Source of the DNA: Kosakonia arachidis
Lineage (GTDB): Bacteria > Pseudomonadota > Gammaproteobacteria > Enterobacterales > Enterobacteriaceae
Assembly: GCF_900116535.1 (NCBI RefSeq)
Contig: NZ_FPAU01000001.1
Location: 1,227,218-1,291,217 of the forward strand
Reading direction: 5' to 3'
DNA: 64,000 bases
Below the pieces are notes generated by a model. That model had not been told where the DNA came from and searched no databases. It saw nothing but the letters and a program-made list of their open reading frames with translations. Shown piece by piece: positions 26,570 through 36,239 of the stretch. Every line of letters starts with the position of its first letter. The stretch's first letter is position 1. The position numbers and the translations under genes are program-made.

Positions 26570-26634
26570 TTTAAACCTCCATCTAATTAACCTACGTACC
26601 TCTCTTACCTTAATTATTTAGCCGCGATGGAGAA

Positions 26635-26669
26635 ATAATAACATGGTGAATCTCAATAAAGTTTGAATG
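26635..26669 (-). promoter_or_regulatory. candidate PhoP-box promoter of mgtS
   Basis: On the minus strand CATTCA-AACTT-TATTGA (26653-26669) is followed 12 bases later by TATTAT (26635-26640). The second half-site TATTGA and the 12-base gap match the mgrR promoter exactly. The first half-site is poor, so confidence is moderate. Confidence 0.5.
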
Positions 26670-26674
26670 GCTCG

Positions 26675-27679
26675 TCATTTCGCCGTTTTGGCAAAATTCT
26701 TCCGGTACATTGCGGGGGACATGCCGTACTGCTGATGAAAATGGTGGCGCAGCGACGCAGCATTACCAAATCCTGCCTGCCCGGCGACCAGATCAATACG
26801 CATGCGTGTTTGTTCGAGCAATGCCTGTGCGTACTGCAATCGTGCCAGCAAAATCCAGCGCGCCGGCGTGGTGCCTGTCGATTCCTTAAAGCGACGTAAA
26901 AAGGTACGTGGGCTCATGCCAACCCGCTGCGCCAGTGACACCAGGGTGTGATTCTCAGCAAGCTGCTGGTGGAGGAAATCAAACAACTGCCCCAGTTGTC
27001 GGCTTTCGCGCGTGCGGGCTACCGGGCGGATAAGCTGCTGCGTCTGCGAACCATCGCGGTGTGGCTGAACCACCAGCCGCCGGGCGACCATATTCGCCGC
27101 GTCAAGGCCAAAATCCTCACGTACCACATGCAGACAGAGATCGATTCCCGCCGCGCTGCCAGCAGACGTCATCACATTCCCTTCGTCGTAATAAAGTGCA
27201 TCCTCCAGCACGATAATGGCCGGATAGCGCTCGCGCAACCCGTCGACATAACGCCAGTGGGTAGTGGCTTTGCGCCCGTTTAACAGACCAGCCGCCGCCA
27301 GCACAAATACCCCAGAACAGATGGAGATAATGCGGCAACCGCGCTGCCAGGCTTGCTGAATCGCAGCGCACAAATCAGCTGGAACGGGCAACTCTTCGCC
27401 GCGCCAGCCGGGCACGACAATGGTTTGCGCGTCGGCCAGTAGCTCCAGCCCGCCTTCGGCCATTACGCGAATACCGCCGGTTGCCCGCAGCTCTCCGCCA
27501 TCCACTGCCGCAACGGCGAAGCTGTACCAGTTATCGCCCATTTCCGGGCGTGGCAGACCGAAGATCTCCACCGCGACGCCGAACTCAAAGGTGCAAAGCC
27601 CATCATAGGCGAGGGCAACGACACGGTGCGCTGCGGGGGAATGTCGTACTGTTGTCATTATCCTGGTGTTATCTGGCAT
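26675..27679 (-). CDS. ftrA: FtrA, GlxA-type AraC-family regulator
   Basis: A 334-residue transcription factor with an N-terminal DJ-1/PfpI-like domain (about 18-190), containing the nucleophile-elbow-like IISICSGVFVLAAAGLLNGR, and a C-terminal AraC helix-turn-helix pair (about 230-325) with GMSPRTFLRRFKESTG and AGFGNAASLRHHF. It matches FtrA of other enterobacteria. It is divergent from a rhodanese gene, which it probably regulates. An internal Met (27658) could be the real start. Confidence 0.88.
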   Translation of the reverse strand: MPDNTRIMTTVRHSPAAHRVVALAYDGLCTFEFGVAVEIFGLPRPEMGDNWYSFAVAAVDGGELRATGGIRVMAEGGLELLADAQTIVVPGWRGEELPVPADLCAAIQQAWQRGCRIISICSGVFVLAAAGLLNGRKATTHWRYVDGLRERYPAIIVLEDALYYDEGNVMTSAGSAAGIDLCLHVVREDFGLDAANMVARRLVVQPHRDGSQTQQLIRPVARTRESRQLGQLFDFLHQQLAENHTLVSLAQRVGMSPRTFLRRFKESTGTTPARWILLARLQYAQALLEQTRMRIDLVAGQAGFGNAASLRHHFHQQYGMSPAMYRKNFAKTAK

Positions 27680-27746
27680 AGAACGGTGCAGTGAAGTTGT
27701 CCTGTTTTGGTTAGATTACTGTTAACACAAACAAGGAGAAAGCACG

Positions 27747-28160
27747 ATGAGCTACGTTACTGATTTTCCGGTCGCATCCCCTGAACAAGCCGCCAGCCAT
27801 TTTCTACGCCGCCTAAGCGTTGAAACAGATTGCGCCGATGTGCATGACGCTATCACCCATAACGACAAAGATTTTGTCCTGCTGCATGTGGTCGGCAGCC
27901 CAGATGCATTCGCTCGTCGTCACATTCCCGGCGCATTGCATCTGCCGCATAGCATGATGACTGCTGAACGCATGGCCGCATGGCCGTCGGAGACGCTATT
28001 TGTGGTCTATTGCGCCGGGCCGCACTGTAACGGTGCCGATCGTGCGGCACTGAAACTGGCACGACTGGGGCTACCGGTCAAAATCATGATCGGTGGGATC
28101 ACCGGCTGGGAAGATGAAGGTTATCTCTTCGCCAGCGGCCAGAGCGAAGCGGATTTCTAG
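27747..28160 (+). CDS. single-domain rhodanese-like protein
   Basis: A 137-residue cytoplasmic rhodanese. The active-site loop is VVYCAGPHCNGADRAA, with the catalytic cysteine expected in CAGPHCNGA near residues 92-100, preceded by the HIPGALHLPHS motif of the fold. It should carry sulfane sulfur. It is divergent from ftrA with an AAGGAG ribosome site, so the two probably form a regulator/target pair. The sulfur donor and acceptor are unknown. Confidence 0.88.
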   Translation: MSYVTDFPVASPEQAASHFLRRLSVETDCADVHDAITHNDKDFVLLHVVGSPDAFARRHIPGALHLPHSMMTAERMAAWPSETLFVVYCAGPHCNGADRAALKLARLGLPVKIMIGGITGWEDEGYLFASGQSEADF

Positions 28161-28257
28161 TCCTCATTTTTCATCTTTAATACGCCATCGTGAAAATTCC
28201 TCATGTATGGTGAAATTTTCTCTGTTGATGCACTCTGCCCGGTGTGAGATTTTATTT

Positions 28258-28281
28258 GGATGTTTAGCCATCCAGAAGGCT
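28258..28281 (+). promoter_or_regulatory. possible MetJ operator
   Basis: Three abutting 8-mers, GGATGTTT, AGCCATCC and AGAAGGCT, each match the met box AGACGTCT at 5-6 of 8 positions, about 65 bases before a methionine-synthase-like gene. Weak individually; the tandem phasing and the downstream gene make it worth noting. Confidence 0.3.
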
Positions 28282-28346
28282 AAAAATTCAAATAATGAAT
28301 TATCACGTCGGGTAATCATCTGCTCCGGCGTTAGAGGAGAATAACC

Positions 28347-29450
28347 ATGCAGCGACATCAGCCCCCTTTTCGCGCAGACGTAGTCGGTAGTTTCTTACGA
28401 CCGGATGCTATCAAAAATGCCCGCCAGCAGTTTGCGCAGGGCGAGATCACCGCACAGCAGTTGCGCAGTGTCGAAGATGACGCCATCCGGCATGTGGTTG
28501 AAGAGCAGTGCGCCTGCGGCCTGCATGTGGTGACAGACGGGGAGTTTCGTCGCGCCTGGTGGCACTTTGATTTCTTCGACGGTCTGGAAGGGGTTGAGCG
28601 TTACGATTCGGATAAAGGCATTCAGTTTAACGGCGTGCAAACCAAAGCCCACGGCGTGCGGGTTACCGGCAAACTTCGTTTTGGCGATCACCCAATGCTG
28701 AACGATTTCCGCTATCTGAAAAGCATCAGTGGCAGCGCGCAGCCAAAGATGACCATCCCCAGCCCGAGCGTGCTGCACTTCCGCGGCGGTCGTAAAGATA
28801 TTGATGCGATCGTTTATCCGCAACTGGATGCCTATTTTGACGACCTGGCGACCACCTGGCGCGATGCCATTCACGCCTTCTATGCTGCCGGTTGTCGTTA
28901 TCTGCAACTGGATGACACCGTCTGGGCCTATCTGTGCTCTGACGATCAGCGCCGCCAGATCCGCGAACGCGGTGACGATCCGGATGAACTGGCTCGCATT
29001 TATGCCCGCGTACTCAATAAAGCGCTGGAAGGTAAGCCGGAGGATCTGACCGTCGGGCTACATGTCTGTCGTGGTAATTTCCGTTCGACCTGGATTTCCG
29101 AAGGTGGTTACGAGCCAGTGGCAGAAGTGTTGTTCGGTAGCGTCAATGTCGATGCCTTCTTCCTCGAATATGACAACGATCGTTCCGGTGATTTTGCACC
29201 GCTGCGTTTTGTTCGTCCAGGTAAACAGCAGGTGGTGCTGGGGCTTATTACTACTAAAAACGGCGAGCTGGAACACCCGGAAGGGGTGAAAGCGCGTATC
29301 GCGGAAGCGGCAAAATATGTGGATATCAACCAGATTTGCCTTAGCCCTCAGTGCGGTTTTGCTTCCACCGAAGAGGGCAACTCGCTAACACCAGAGCAGC
29401 AGTGGGACAAAGTGCGTCTGGTGACGCATATCGCTGAACAAGTATGGTGA
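28347..29450 (+). CDS. MetE C-domain-like methyltransferase (YxjG/YxjH type)
   Basis: A 367-residue protein equivalent to the catalytic half of cobalamin-independent methionine synthase. The zinc ligands are visible in GLHVCRGNF (His and Cys), an acidic region and ICLSPQCGFAS (last Cys). The start FRADVVGSFLRP is typical. Such proteins methylate homocysteine from methyl-folate or another small donor; the donor cannot be told here. GAGGAG precedes the ATG. A REP-like element follows the gene. Confidence 0.88.
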   Translation: MQRHQPPFRADVVGSFLRPDAIKNARQQFAQGEITAQQLRSVEDDAIRHVVEEQCACGLHVVTDGEFRRAWWHFDFFDGLEGVERYDSDKGIQFNGVQTKAHGVRVTGKLRFGDHPMLNDFRYLKSISGSAQPKMTIPSPSVLHFRGGRKDIDAIVYPQLDAYFDDLATTWRDAIHAFYAAGCRYLQLDDTVWAYLCSDDQRRQIRERGDDPDELARIYARVLNKALEGKPEDLTVGLHVCRGNFRSTWISEGGYEPVAEVLFGSVNVDAFFLEYDNDRSGDFAPLRFVRPGKQQVVLGLITTKNGELEHPEGVKARIAEAAKYVDINQICLSPQCGFASTEEGNSLTPEQQWDKVRLVTHIAEQVW

Positions 29451-29466
29451 ATACGCAAACCGTTAT

Positions 29467-29497
29467 AGGCCTGATAAGGCGAAGTCGCCATCGGACA
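29467..29497. repeat. REP-like palindromic element
   Basis: GGCCTGATAAGGCG, then AAGT, then CGCCATCGGAC forms an imperfect stem of the enterobacterial REP/PU type, located between the MetE-like gene and convergent ydeE. Only one unit is present. Confidence 0.6.
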
Positions 29498-29515
29498 CTA
29501 AAGACGTTCTGACAT

Positions 29516-30703
29516 TCATTGCGCTGGCACCGTACCCCATTGTTGTACCTGCATCCCTTTAACCAGCATCAGCCATGCTATGCCAATAGTGATGATCAGG
29601 ATCACAAACAGCGACCAGGCAGGCAGAGTGGTGAGAATGATCCCGGTCAGCAGCGGGTTCATTGCCGCACCCAGCCAGCCCAGTGCCTGGGCAGAAAAAT
29701 AGGTGGCCTTCATACCCGGCGGCGCAATGTTATCGATCAGCAGGTATTCGCCTGGAGCATAAATCACTTCGCCCAGCGTAAATACTGCGGCGGAGAGTCC
29801 CCACAACCATAAATTGTGGCCGGAGAGCATAAAACCTACCAGACCCACTACGAAACAAAGTGTGCCAAACGCCATTAACGGACGCAGGTTGGTGGCGGTC
29901 AGTTTGCGCCCGACAGCGTATTGCAGCGAAACCACGATAGCAGCGTTGACTGGCAGCACGACGGCCACCACTTTTTCAGCAAAATCGCTGTCCGCTACGG
30001 CCATCACGTACTGGGAAAGACAGGAGGCGAAAGAGCCGCAAACGAAGGAAGCAAGCAGGTTTGACAAGGTAAACCAGCCGAGTGCTTTGTCTTTCAGCAG
30101 GACTGACGGCGACCAGGGAACTGCTGGCTCCATGCCGCTCCCCACGGCCACGCGACGGACAAAAAACTGGATAAAGACCAGCGGGAACGCCGCGCAGACA
30201 GCCGCCAGCCAGAACGGCAGATTAATGCTTTGCATCACCAGTAGCGTGCCCAGCGGCGGGCCGACGGTCCAGCCGATGTTAAGAAAGGAGTAGTTAAGCG
30301 AAAAGACTTTCGCCTTCGCCGTCGGCGTGAGCGTATCGGCAAAATAGGCTTTCAGTACCGTGGAGAAGACCGAATAAGCGCAGTTGATCAGGGCGAAAAA
30401 GAGCACCACCAGCCCGGCGTGATGCGTCAGCGGGATCGCGGCAAAACCGGTGATAAAGGCGACGATCGCCAACAGCATATAGCGTTTTTTATCGAACTTA
30501 TCCGCCAGCATGCCGAAACCAAGGCTGAAGACAACACCAATAGTCAGCGCAACGGACATGGCATAACCGACCTGATCAACGGCCATGCCGTACTGGCGAC
30601 TAAGGTAGATGGTCATAAAGGGCAGCGTTGCGCCGCGGCCAATGGTTAATAACAGAGAGGACGCCAGGAGTGCGACGGTGGAGCGTGTTTGTGGTGTGAT
30701 CAT
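29516..30703 (-). CDS. ydeE: MFS transporter YdeE
   Basis: A 395-residue, 12-span MFS exporter matching E. coli YdeE (395), which is linked to dipeptide and amino-acid efflux. ALLASSLLLTIGRGATLPFM and FGMLADKFDKKRYMLLAI are diagnostic. The ATG at 30703 fits the family length; an upstream in-frame start at 30763 adds 20 residues without similarity. It is divergent from eamA. Confidence 0.93.
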   Translation of the reverse strand: MITPQTRSTVALLASSLLLTIGRGATLPFMTIYLSRQYGMAVDQVGYAMSVALTIGVVFSLGFGMLADKFDKKRYMLLAIVAFITGFAAIPLTHHAGLVVLFFALINCAYSVFSTVLKAYFADTLTPTAKAKVFSLNYSFLNIGWTVGPPLGTLLVMQSINLPFWLAAVCAAFPLVFIQFFVRRVAVGSGMEPAVPWSPSVLLKDKALGWFTLSNLLASFVCGSFASCLSQYVMAVADSDFAEKVVAVVLPVNAAIVVSLQYAVGRKLTATNLRPLMAFGTLCFVVGLVGFMLSGHNLWLWGLSAAVFTLGEVIYAPGEYLLIDNIAPPGMKATYFSAQALGWLGAAMNPLLTGIILTTLPAWSLFVILIITIGIAWLMLVKGMQVQQWGTVPAQ

Positions 30704-30896
30704 GTATTGCCCGACATGCTGGTTGTTATAGTTTTTTGTGATGTATACAGCAATAACATGCATAAACCGCTATGTACAACGGTTGATGTGGCGGCAAATG
30801 CCAAAACTGACCTACCGAATTTAATGATCTGTCACTGGCCTATTTTTTGCGTTAACGTAAATTTTGATACAAAAGTTGAAACTACAGGGGCTGAGA

Positions 30897-31793
30897 ATGG
30901 CGCGTAAAGATGTACTGCTGGCAATGCTGGTGGTTGTGGCTTGGGGGCTGAATTTTGTGGTGATCAAAGTTGGCTTGCATACTATGCCGCCGTTGATGTT
31001 GGCAGGTTTACGCTTTGTGTTCGTGGCATTCCCGGCAATTTTGTTCGTCTCGCGGCCCACTATTCCGCTGCGTCTGTTGCTGGCTTACGGGTTGACGATC
31101 AGTTTCGGTCAGTTCGCTTTTCTGTTTTGCGCGATCAAATTCGGCATGCCTGCCGGGCTGGCATCGCTGGTATTACAGGCCCAGGCCTTCTTCACCATTA
31201 TTCTTGGCGCAGGTGTATTTGGCGAGCGGCTGCAATCAAAACAGCGGGTCGGCATTTCGCTGGCGGTACTTGGTGTGCTGGTGTTGATCGAATCGAGTCT
31301 TAATGGTCAGCACATTCCGCTGGTGGGTTTTGTGCTGACGCTAGCGGCCGCATTCAGTTGGGCCTGTGGCAATATCTTCAACAAAAAAATCATGCAGCAC
31401 AGCTCGCGACCAGCGGTGATGTCGCTGGTGGTGTGGAGCGCTTTAATTCCGATTGTGCCCTTTATGGTTGCTTCGCTGGTGTTAGACGGCCCGGCGCTGA
31501 TGCTGCGAAGTCTGATAAGCATTGATATCACCACGCTGCTGTCGCTGGTCTATCTGGCGTTTGTCGCGACCATCATTGGCTACGGCATCTGGGGTTCGCT
31601 GCTGGGGCGTTATGAAACCTGGCGTGTCGCGCCGCTGTCGCTGCTGGTACCCGTTGTCGGCATGGCAAGCGCGGCGATTTTGTTGGAAGAAACCTTATCG
31701 GCGCTGCAACTGGCTGGTGCGGTGCTGGTGATGGGCGGTCTGTATATCAACGTTTTTGGTTTTCGTCTGCGCCGTGCGGTGCAGGCCGGGTAA
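30897..31793 (+). CDS. eamA: cysteine/O-acetylserine exporter EamA
   Basis: A 298-residue, ten-span DMT-superfamily exporter equal to E. coli EamA (YdeD, 299), which exports cysteine-pathway metabolites. Two EamA repeats are visible: VVVAWGLNFVVIKVGLHTMP at the start and LAAAFSWACGNIFNKKIM in the middle. The ATG at 30897 follows AGGGGCTGAG. It converges on marB with a shared terminator between them. Confidence 0.94.
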   Translation: MARKDVLLAMLVVVAWGLNFVVIKVGLHTMPPLMLAGLRFVFVAFPAILFVSRPTIPLRLLLAYGLTISFGQFAFLFCAIKFGMPAGLASLVLQAQAFFTIILGAGVFGERLQSKQRVGISLAVLGVLVLIESSLNGQHIPLVGFVLTLAAAFSWACGNIFNKKIMQHSSRPAVMSLVVWSALIPIVPFMVASLVLDGPALMLRSLISIDITTLLSLVYLAFVATIIGYGIWGSLLGRYETWRVAPLSLLVPVVGMASAAILLEETLSALQLAGAVLVMGGLYINVFGFRLRRAVQAG

Positions 31794-31834
31794 TAAACTG
31801 CGGTTTGTCTGGAAAAACGCTAATCAGGCAGGGG

Positions 31835-31859
31835 AAAAAAGCCCCGCAATGTGCGGGGC
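31835..31859. terminator. terminator between eamA and marB
   Basis: A GCCCCGCA/TGCGGGGC stem with an ATG loop; six A on its left give the T run for the minus-strand mar operon. It can also stop eamA transcription. Confidence 0.9.
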
Positions 31860-31866
31860 AAAACGA

Positions 31867-32082
31867 TTAGCCGTGCTGATTGTAATAGGGCACGCCTAAT
31901 GCGTCGGATTTGTCACTGCCCACCCCCATATGGTTAAAATCATACGGTGATGTTTGTTGGGTGGCGGGTAAAATCATCGCATCGCAGGGATCCTGCGATG
32001 CTGGATGATTAAGTTGTTCCGCATAACTCTGGCCGGAAAACAGAACCATCAGCGTGATGGCGGCACAGGCAATACGTTTCAT
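31867..32082 (-). CDS. marB: MarB periplasmic protein
   Basis: A 71-residue protein with a signal peptide (MKRIACAAITLMVLFSGQSYA) and the conserved C-terminal block NHMGVGSDKSDALGVPYYNQ of E. coli MarB (72). It is the last gene of marRAB; in E. coli it dampens marA expression by an unknown mechanism from the periplasm. Confidence 0.94.
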   Translation of the reverse strand: MKRIACAAITLMVLFSGQSYAEQLNHPASQDPCDAMILPATQQTSPYDFNHMGVGSDKSDALGVPYYNQHG

Positions 32083-32116
32083 ACATTCCTCGATACGTCT
32101 TTAAAACAGGCGATAA

Positions 32117-32497
32117 TTAACAAGCTTGGTTTAGCGGGTAGAGATACCTTGATTCAGCAGGTATATCTGTCACGCGGAATTTATGCGGCGGCACGTCAAA
32201 ATAGTTTTTGAACGTGCGGGTCAGGGTTTGTTGTGACTCAAACCCATAGCGTTCTGCCAGATACAGGATCGGTTCGTTGCTCTCCTTGAGCTTTTGCGCA
32301 ATTTCCGTCAACTTGCGGCTTCGAATGTATTGGCCGAGCGAATGACCGGTCTCTTTTTTAAACATCCGTTGCAGGTGCCACTTGGAGTAACCTGAACGTT
32401 CTGACACTTTTTCCAGTGACAGCGGCGATTCCAGGTTATCCTCGATCCAGTCCAAAATGCTATGAATGGTGATAGCGTCAGTATTGCGTCTGGACAT
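32117..32497 (-). CDS. marA: MarA, AraC-family activator of multidrug resistance
   Basis: A 126-residue activator of the mar/sox/rob regulon (acrAB, tolC, micF and others), nearly identical to E. coli MarA. Two helix-turn-helix units: [20 protein letters not shown] (about residues 27-46) and [20 protein letters not shown]. The ATG at 32497 is seven bases from GAGG; an ATG six bases earlier is too close to that site. The gene follows marR after 19 bases. Confidence 0.96.
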   Translation of the reverse strand: MSRRNTDAITIHSILDWIEDNLESPLSLEKVSERSGYSKWHLQRMFKKETGHSLGQYIRSRKLTEIAQKLKESNEPILYLAERYGFESQQTLTRTFKNYFDVPPHKFRVTDIPAESRYLYPLNQAC

Positions 32498-32516
32498 CGT
32501 CATACCTCTTTGTTTT

Positions 32517-32951
32517 TTACGGCAGTATTTTCCTGAGCAAAGACTCAAGGGTTGCCACTTCTTCTGCCGTTAAGTTTTTTGTTAATTCCTGATGCAGATC
32601 TTTCCCTACTAATTGATGACATTGCTCACAAAGCGCCGCGCCGTCGGGTGTTAATTGAACCAACACGCCGCGTTTGTCATTCGGATTCGGGTTACGTACG
32701 ATCCAGCCTTTGCATACCAGTCTGTCCAGCATGCGGGTCAGGGCGCCGAGATCGACGGAAAGAATTTTTTTTAGTTCTACCGGGGTGATACAGGTTTGGC
32801 AGCGGATAGAACACAGCACCTTAAACTGGGTGGCGGTGATATCCAGCGGCGACAAATAGTCGTTGAGTAAACGATCTTTTTTCTGGTTAACCATATAGAT
32901 TAAGCGGCCTAAGGGAATGATATCGTTAAACAGATCATTCGTGCTTTTCAC
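32517..32951 (-). CDS. marR: MarR repressor
   Basis: A 144-residue winged-helix repressor, the same length as E. coli MarR, that releases marO on binding salicylate or on oxidation of Cys80-type residues by copper. The recognition region [20 protein letters not shown] and the wing [12 protein letters not shown] are intact. Translation starts at a GTG (32951, [10 protein letters not shown]), as in E. coli. Two MarR sites lie just upstream, one overlapping the leader. Confidence 0.95.
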   Translation of the reverse strand: MKSTNDLFNDIIPLGRLIYMVNQKKDRLLNDYLSPLDITATQFKVLCSIRCQTCITPVELKKILSVDLGALTRMLDRLVCKGWIVRNPNPNDKRGVLVQLTPDGAALCEQCHQLVGKDLHQELTKNLTAEEVATLESLLRKILP

Positions 32952-32954
32952 AAT

Positions 32955-33050
32955 GGTTGCCCCGGCAAGTAGATTAATCACGGCAGATATTATTGCTCAG
33001 GCAAATATAAGTCAACATAATGGATTTCGGATGCCACTATTTGCTAAAAC
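32955..33050 (-). promoter_or_regulatory. marO promoter-operator
   Basis: All elements of marO are present. The marbox is at 33031-33050 (ATGCCACTATTTGCTAAAAC, plus strand), the -35 TTGACT at 33010-33015 and the -10 TAATAT at 32987-32992 (17-base spacer, minus strand). MarR site I (TTGCCTGAGCAA on the minus strand) is at 32993-33004, and site II (CTTGCCGGGGCAACC) at 32955-32969. MarA/SoxS/Rob would activate from the marbox. Confidence 0.9.
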
Positions 33051-33194
33051 GTTTCACATCGGTAAAATTTTACACCACGTAACCAACTGAATTAGTTAGC
33101 ATTAAGGCGCTGTTGCTAACCCACACACATCCCATTGCCGTTGTGTTAGCGCTATACTGCCTGAGCTTTGACCACACAAGGAGTGTCGCGCATT

Positions 33195-33869
33195 ATGCTT
33201 GAATTGTTTAAAGCTATTGGTCTGGGGCTGGTGGTGTTACTGCCGCTGGCGAACCCGTTAACCACCGTCGCGCTCTTTTTAGGGCTAGCGGGCAACATGA
33301 ACAGCGCCCAGCGTAATCAACAAGCGCTGATGGCGTCTGTGTATGTCTTCATCATTATGATGGTGGCATATTATGCCGGGCAGTTGGTGATGAACACTTT
33401 CGGCATTTCGATTCCGGGTTTGCGGATTGCCGGTGGATTGATTGTCGCCTTTATTGGTTTTCGCATGCTGTTCCCACAGCAAAAATCACACGAATCGCCG
33501 GAAGCAAAAACCAAATCTGAAGAGCTGGAGGATGAACCCGGCACCAATATTGCCTTCGTTCCGCTGGCGATGCCCAGCACCGCCGGGCCAGGAACTATCG
33601 CCATGATCATCAGTTCCGCGTCGACGATCCGCCACAGTTCGCCGTTTCCCGACTGGGTGATTTTGCTTGCACCACCGCTCGTCTTTGCCGCTGTGTCAGT
33701 GATTTTATGGGGCAGCCTGCGCAGTTCCGGCGCGATCATGCGGCTGGTTGGTAAGGGCGGAATAGAAGCGATCTCCCGGTTGATGGGCTTTTTGCTGGTC
33801 TGCATGGGCGTGCAATTTATCATCAACGGCGTGCTGGAAATTATTACTAATTTCCACGGAGCCGCCTGA
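33195..33869 (+). CDS. marC: MarC inner-membrane protein
   Basis: A 224-residue, six-span protein of the MarC/UPF0056 family, divergent from marRAB. Conserved: [20 protein letters not shown] and [20 protein letters not shown]. Despite its name it has no proven role in resistance. The ATG at 33195 matches the E. coli start. Its stop overlaps the start of the following lipoprotein gene by one base, so the two are probably co-translated. Confidence 0.93.
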   Translation: MLELFKAIGLGLVVLLPLANPLTTVALFLGLAGNMNSAQRNQQALMASVYVFIIMMVAYYAGQLVMNTFGISIPGLRIAGGLIVAFIGFRMLFPQQKSHESPEAKTKSEELEDEPGTNIAFVPLAMPSTAGPGTIAMIISSASTIRHSSPFPDWVILLAPPLVFAAVSVILWGSLRSSGAIMRLVGKGGIEAISRLMGFLLVCMGVQFIINGVLEIITNFHGAA

Positions 33870-35023
33870 TGCGAAGAGTGGTTGCGCTGGTGATCATGAT
33901 GTTGATGCTGGCAGGCTGCCAGCATCAGCCAATCGCGCAACCGCCGCTGGGGCAGGCAAGTTTTGCCGATTATCAGTCACAAACCCGCGACTATGTGCGC
34001 GCGCATCGAGCCTTTCAGACGCTGGATAAAACGGCGGAGCTGGCGCTCAACACGCCGCAGGAATGGCGATCCGCGCAGCCTGCGCGTAAGGGAATTTTAC
34101 TGATCCACGGACTTGGCGATGGGCCTGGCTCCTTTGTCGATATTGCGCCAGCTTTGGCGAAACAGGGTTTTTTAGTGCGCACCGTCCTTTTGCCGGGGCA
34201 CGGTACGCGGCCCTCTGATCTGCTGACTATCAGCGTCGATCAGTGGCGGCAGGTTGTGCGCGAACAGGCCGATATTCTGGCAAAAGAGGTGGATACGCTG
34301 TGGATCGGTGGCTTCTCTACCGGCGGTAATCTGGCGCTGGAGTATGCCATGACGCATCACGATCGGGTGCAGGGCTTGTTGTTGTTCTCTCCGGCGTTTA
34401 AATCCAACACCGCCTACGATTTTCTCGCCCCGACGGTAGCGCTGTTTCGCGACTGGTTGCGCCCACCGAGCACCGTATTCCCGCAGCAGATCGTCACCCG
34501 TTATTTACGCGTACCGACGAATGGATTTGCCCAGTTCTGGCGTACCAGCGCCAGCGCGCAGCGGTGGCTGGCGCGTAAAAGTTGGGACAAACCGGCGCTG
34601 ATTGTGCTGACAGAGCATGATTCCGTGCTCAATACCCGTTGGATCCTCGACCATTTTGACCGTAACTTTCCCCATCCCGCCAGTCGAATGATCTGGTACG
34701 GCACGTCGCGTCCGGACGTGGCGAACGTCTCCCGCATTCTGGTGAAAACGGATTTTCTGCCGCAGGATCGCATCAGCCAGTTTTCGCATATGTCAGTGCT
34801 GTTTTCGCCACAAAACCCGCTATATGGCCGCAAAGGCAGCGTGCTGATCTGCGCCAACGGTCAGCCTGACGATGCGACGAAGCGCTGTCTGAAGGGAGAC
34901 GAGGTGTGGTATTCAGACTGGGGGCTGGTCGAAGCGGGTAAAATTCACGCCCGCCTGACCTGGAACCCCTGGTTTGACTGGCAAACCGCGGTGATGGATA
35001 AAATGGTGTCCGCAACATTGTGA
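33869..35023 (+). CDS. alpha/beta-hydrolase lipoprotein coupled to marC
   Basis: A 384-residue predicted lipoprotein. The signal peptide ends in the lipobox LAGC (cysteine near residue 18). An alpha/beta-hydrolase fold follows: LLIHGLGDGPGSF (oxyanion region), LWIGGFSTGGNLALEYAM (nucleophile Ser in GFSTG, near residue 150) and LTEHDSVLNTRW (likely acid). It overlaps the marC stop (TGATG), which indicates translational coupling. E. coli marC is not known to me to have this partner. It could be an envelope esterase or lipase; the substrate is unknown. Confidence 0.85.
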   Translation: MRRVVALVIMMLMLAGCQHQPIAQPPLGQASFADYQSQTRDYVRAHRAFQTLDKTAELALNTPQEWRSAQPARKGILLIHGLGDGPGSFVDIAPALAKQGFLVRTVLLPGHGTRPSDLLTISVDQWRQVVREQADILAKEVDTLWIGGFSTGGNLALEYAMTHHDRVQGLLLFSPAFKSNTAYDFLAPTVALFRDWLRPPSTVFPQQIVTRYLRVPTNGFAQFWRTSASAQRWLARKSWDKPALIVLTEHDSVLNTRWILDHFDRNFPHPASRMIWYGTSRPDVANVSRILVKTDFLPQDRISQFSHMSVLFSPQNPLYGRKGSVLICANGQPDDATKRCLKGDEVWYSDWGLVEAGKIHARLTWNPWFDWQTAVMDKMVSATL

Positions 35024-35036
35024 TCCCGCGGGCCGC

Positions 35037-36239
35037 TTACATAGGGCTGTGGCTTACCTGTTCTTCCAGTTTTACCGGCCAGCGGCGGAAAATCACCACC
35101 GCCCACACCAGCGCAACGATCGCAGGGATCGCACCCGCATAGCCGATGATACCCATCGACCAGTGCAGGCTGATCTGGTTGCCTACCAACGCACCGGCAC
35201 CAATACCAATATTAAAAATGCCGGAAAACAGCGACATCGCCACGTCGGTAGCATCGGGTGCCAGTGCCAGGACTTTCACCTGCATACCGAGGCCGATAAT
35301 CATAATTGCAATGCCCCAGAAAACGCTCAGCACCGCCAGATGTGTCTGGCTGCCGGAAGCGGGCAGCATTAACACCAGCGATAGCACCAGCAGGCCAATC
35401 GCGCTGCACACCAGACTGGACGCGTGCTGATTGCCCAGTTTGCCGAACAAGATACTGCCGAGAATGCCCGCGCCACCGAGGATCAGCAGCAGTACGGTGG
35501 CGAAACCGGCGCTAAAGCCCGCCACATTTTGCACAAACGGCTCAATATAGCTATAGGCGGTGTAATGGGCAGTGACCACGACCGCCGTAAGCAGATATAT
35601 GCACATCAGCGCCGGGCGACGGAACAGCAGCGGTAGACTTTTCAGCGAGCCGGAATGTTCGCTCGGCAGGGTCGGCAGCAGTCTTACCAGACAAACCAGC
35701 GTGATGAGCGCGCCGAGAGCGATGGCAAAGAAAGTGGTGCGCCAGCCAAAAAATTGCCCGACAATACGGCCAATCGGCAGACCCAGCACCATCGCCAGCG
35801 CAGTACCGGTGGCTATCAGACTCAGCGCCTGCGCACGTTTACCGGCGGGTGCCAGGCGAATTGCCAGCGAGGCGGTGATCGACCAGAAAATCGCATGGGC
35901 GAAAGCAATACCGACGCGGCTTATCACCAGCACCTTAAAGTCCCACGCCAGAAACGACAGTACGTGGCTGGCAATAAACAATATAAACAAACCAATCAAT
36001 AGTTTACGGCGTTCGATCTGACTGGTCAGCAGCATAAAGGGTAGCGACATCAGCGCCACAACCCAGGCGTAGATGGTCAGCATAATTCCCACCTGTGCGG
36101 TCTCCATGCCGAAGCTCTGGGCGATATCCGACAGTAACCCCACAGGCACAAACTCGGTGGTATTAAAAATGAAAGCAGCGACGGCAAGCGTAACGACCCG
36201 AAGCCACGCGACTTTTCGTGAAACCGTATTCGTAGTCAT
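35037..36239 (-). CDS. sotB: sugar efflux MFS transporter SotB
   Basis: A 400-residue, 12-span exporter matching E. coli SotB (YdeA), which exports arabinose and lactose-type sugars. Diagnostic segments are [20 protein letters not shown] and [21 protein letters not shown] loops. The start at 36239 ([12 protein letters not shown]) fits the family; an earlier in-frame ATG adds 31 residues. It is divergent from a phzF-type gene across a region with two inverted repeats. Confidence 0.93.
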   Translation of the reverse strand: MTTNTVSRKVAWLRVVTLAVAAFIFNTTEFVPVGLLSDIAQSFGMETAQVGIMLTIYAWVVALMSLPFMLLTSQIERRKLLIGLFILFIASHVLSFLAWDFKVLVISRVGIAFAHAIFWSITASLAIRLAPAGKRAQALSLIATGTALAMVLGLPIGRIVGQFFGWRTTFFAIALGALITLVCLVRLLPTLPSEHSGSLKSLPLLFRRPALMCIYLLTAVVVTAHYTAYSYIEPFVQNVAGFSAGFATVLLLILGGAGILGSILFGKLGNQHASSLVCSAIGLLVLSLVLMLPASGSQTHLAVLSVFWGIAIMIIGLGMQVKVLALAPDATDVAMSLFSGIFNIGIGAGALVGNQISLHWSMGIIGYAGAIPAIVALVWAVVIFRRWPVKLEEQVSHSPM

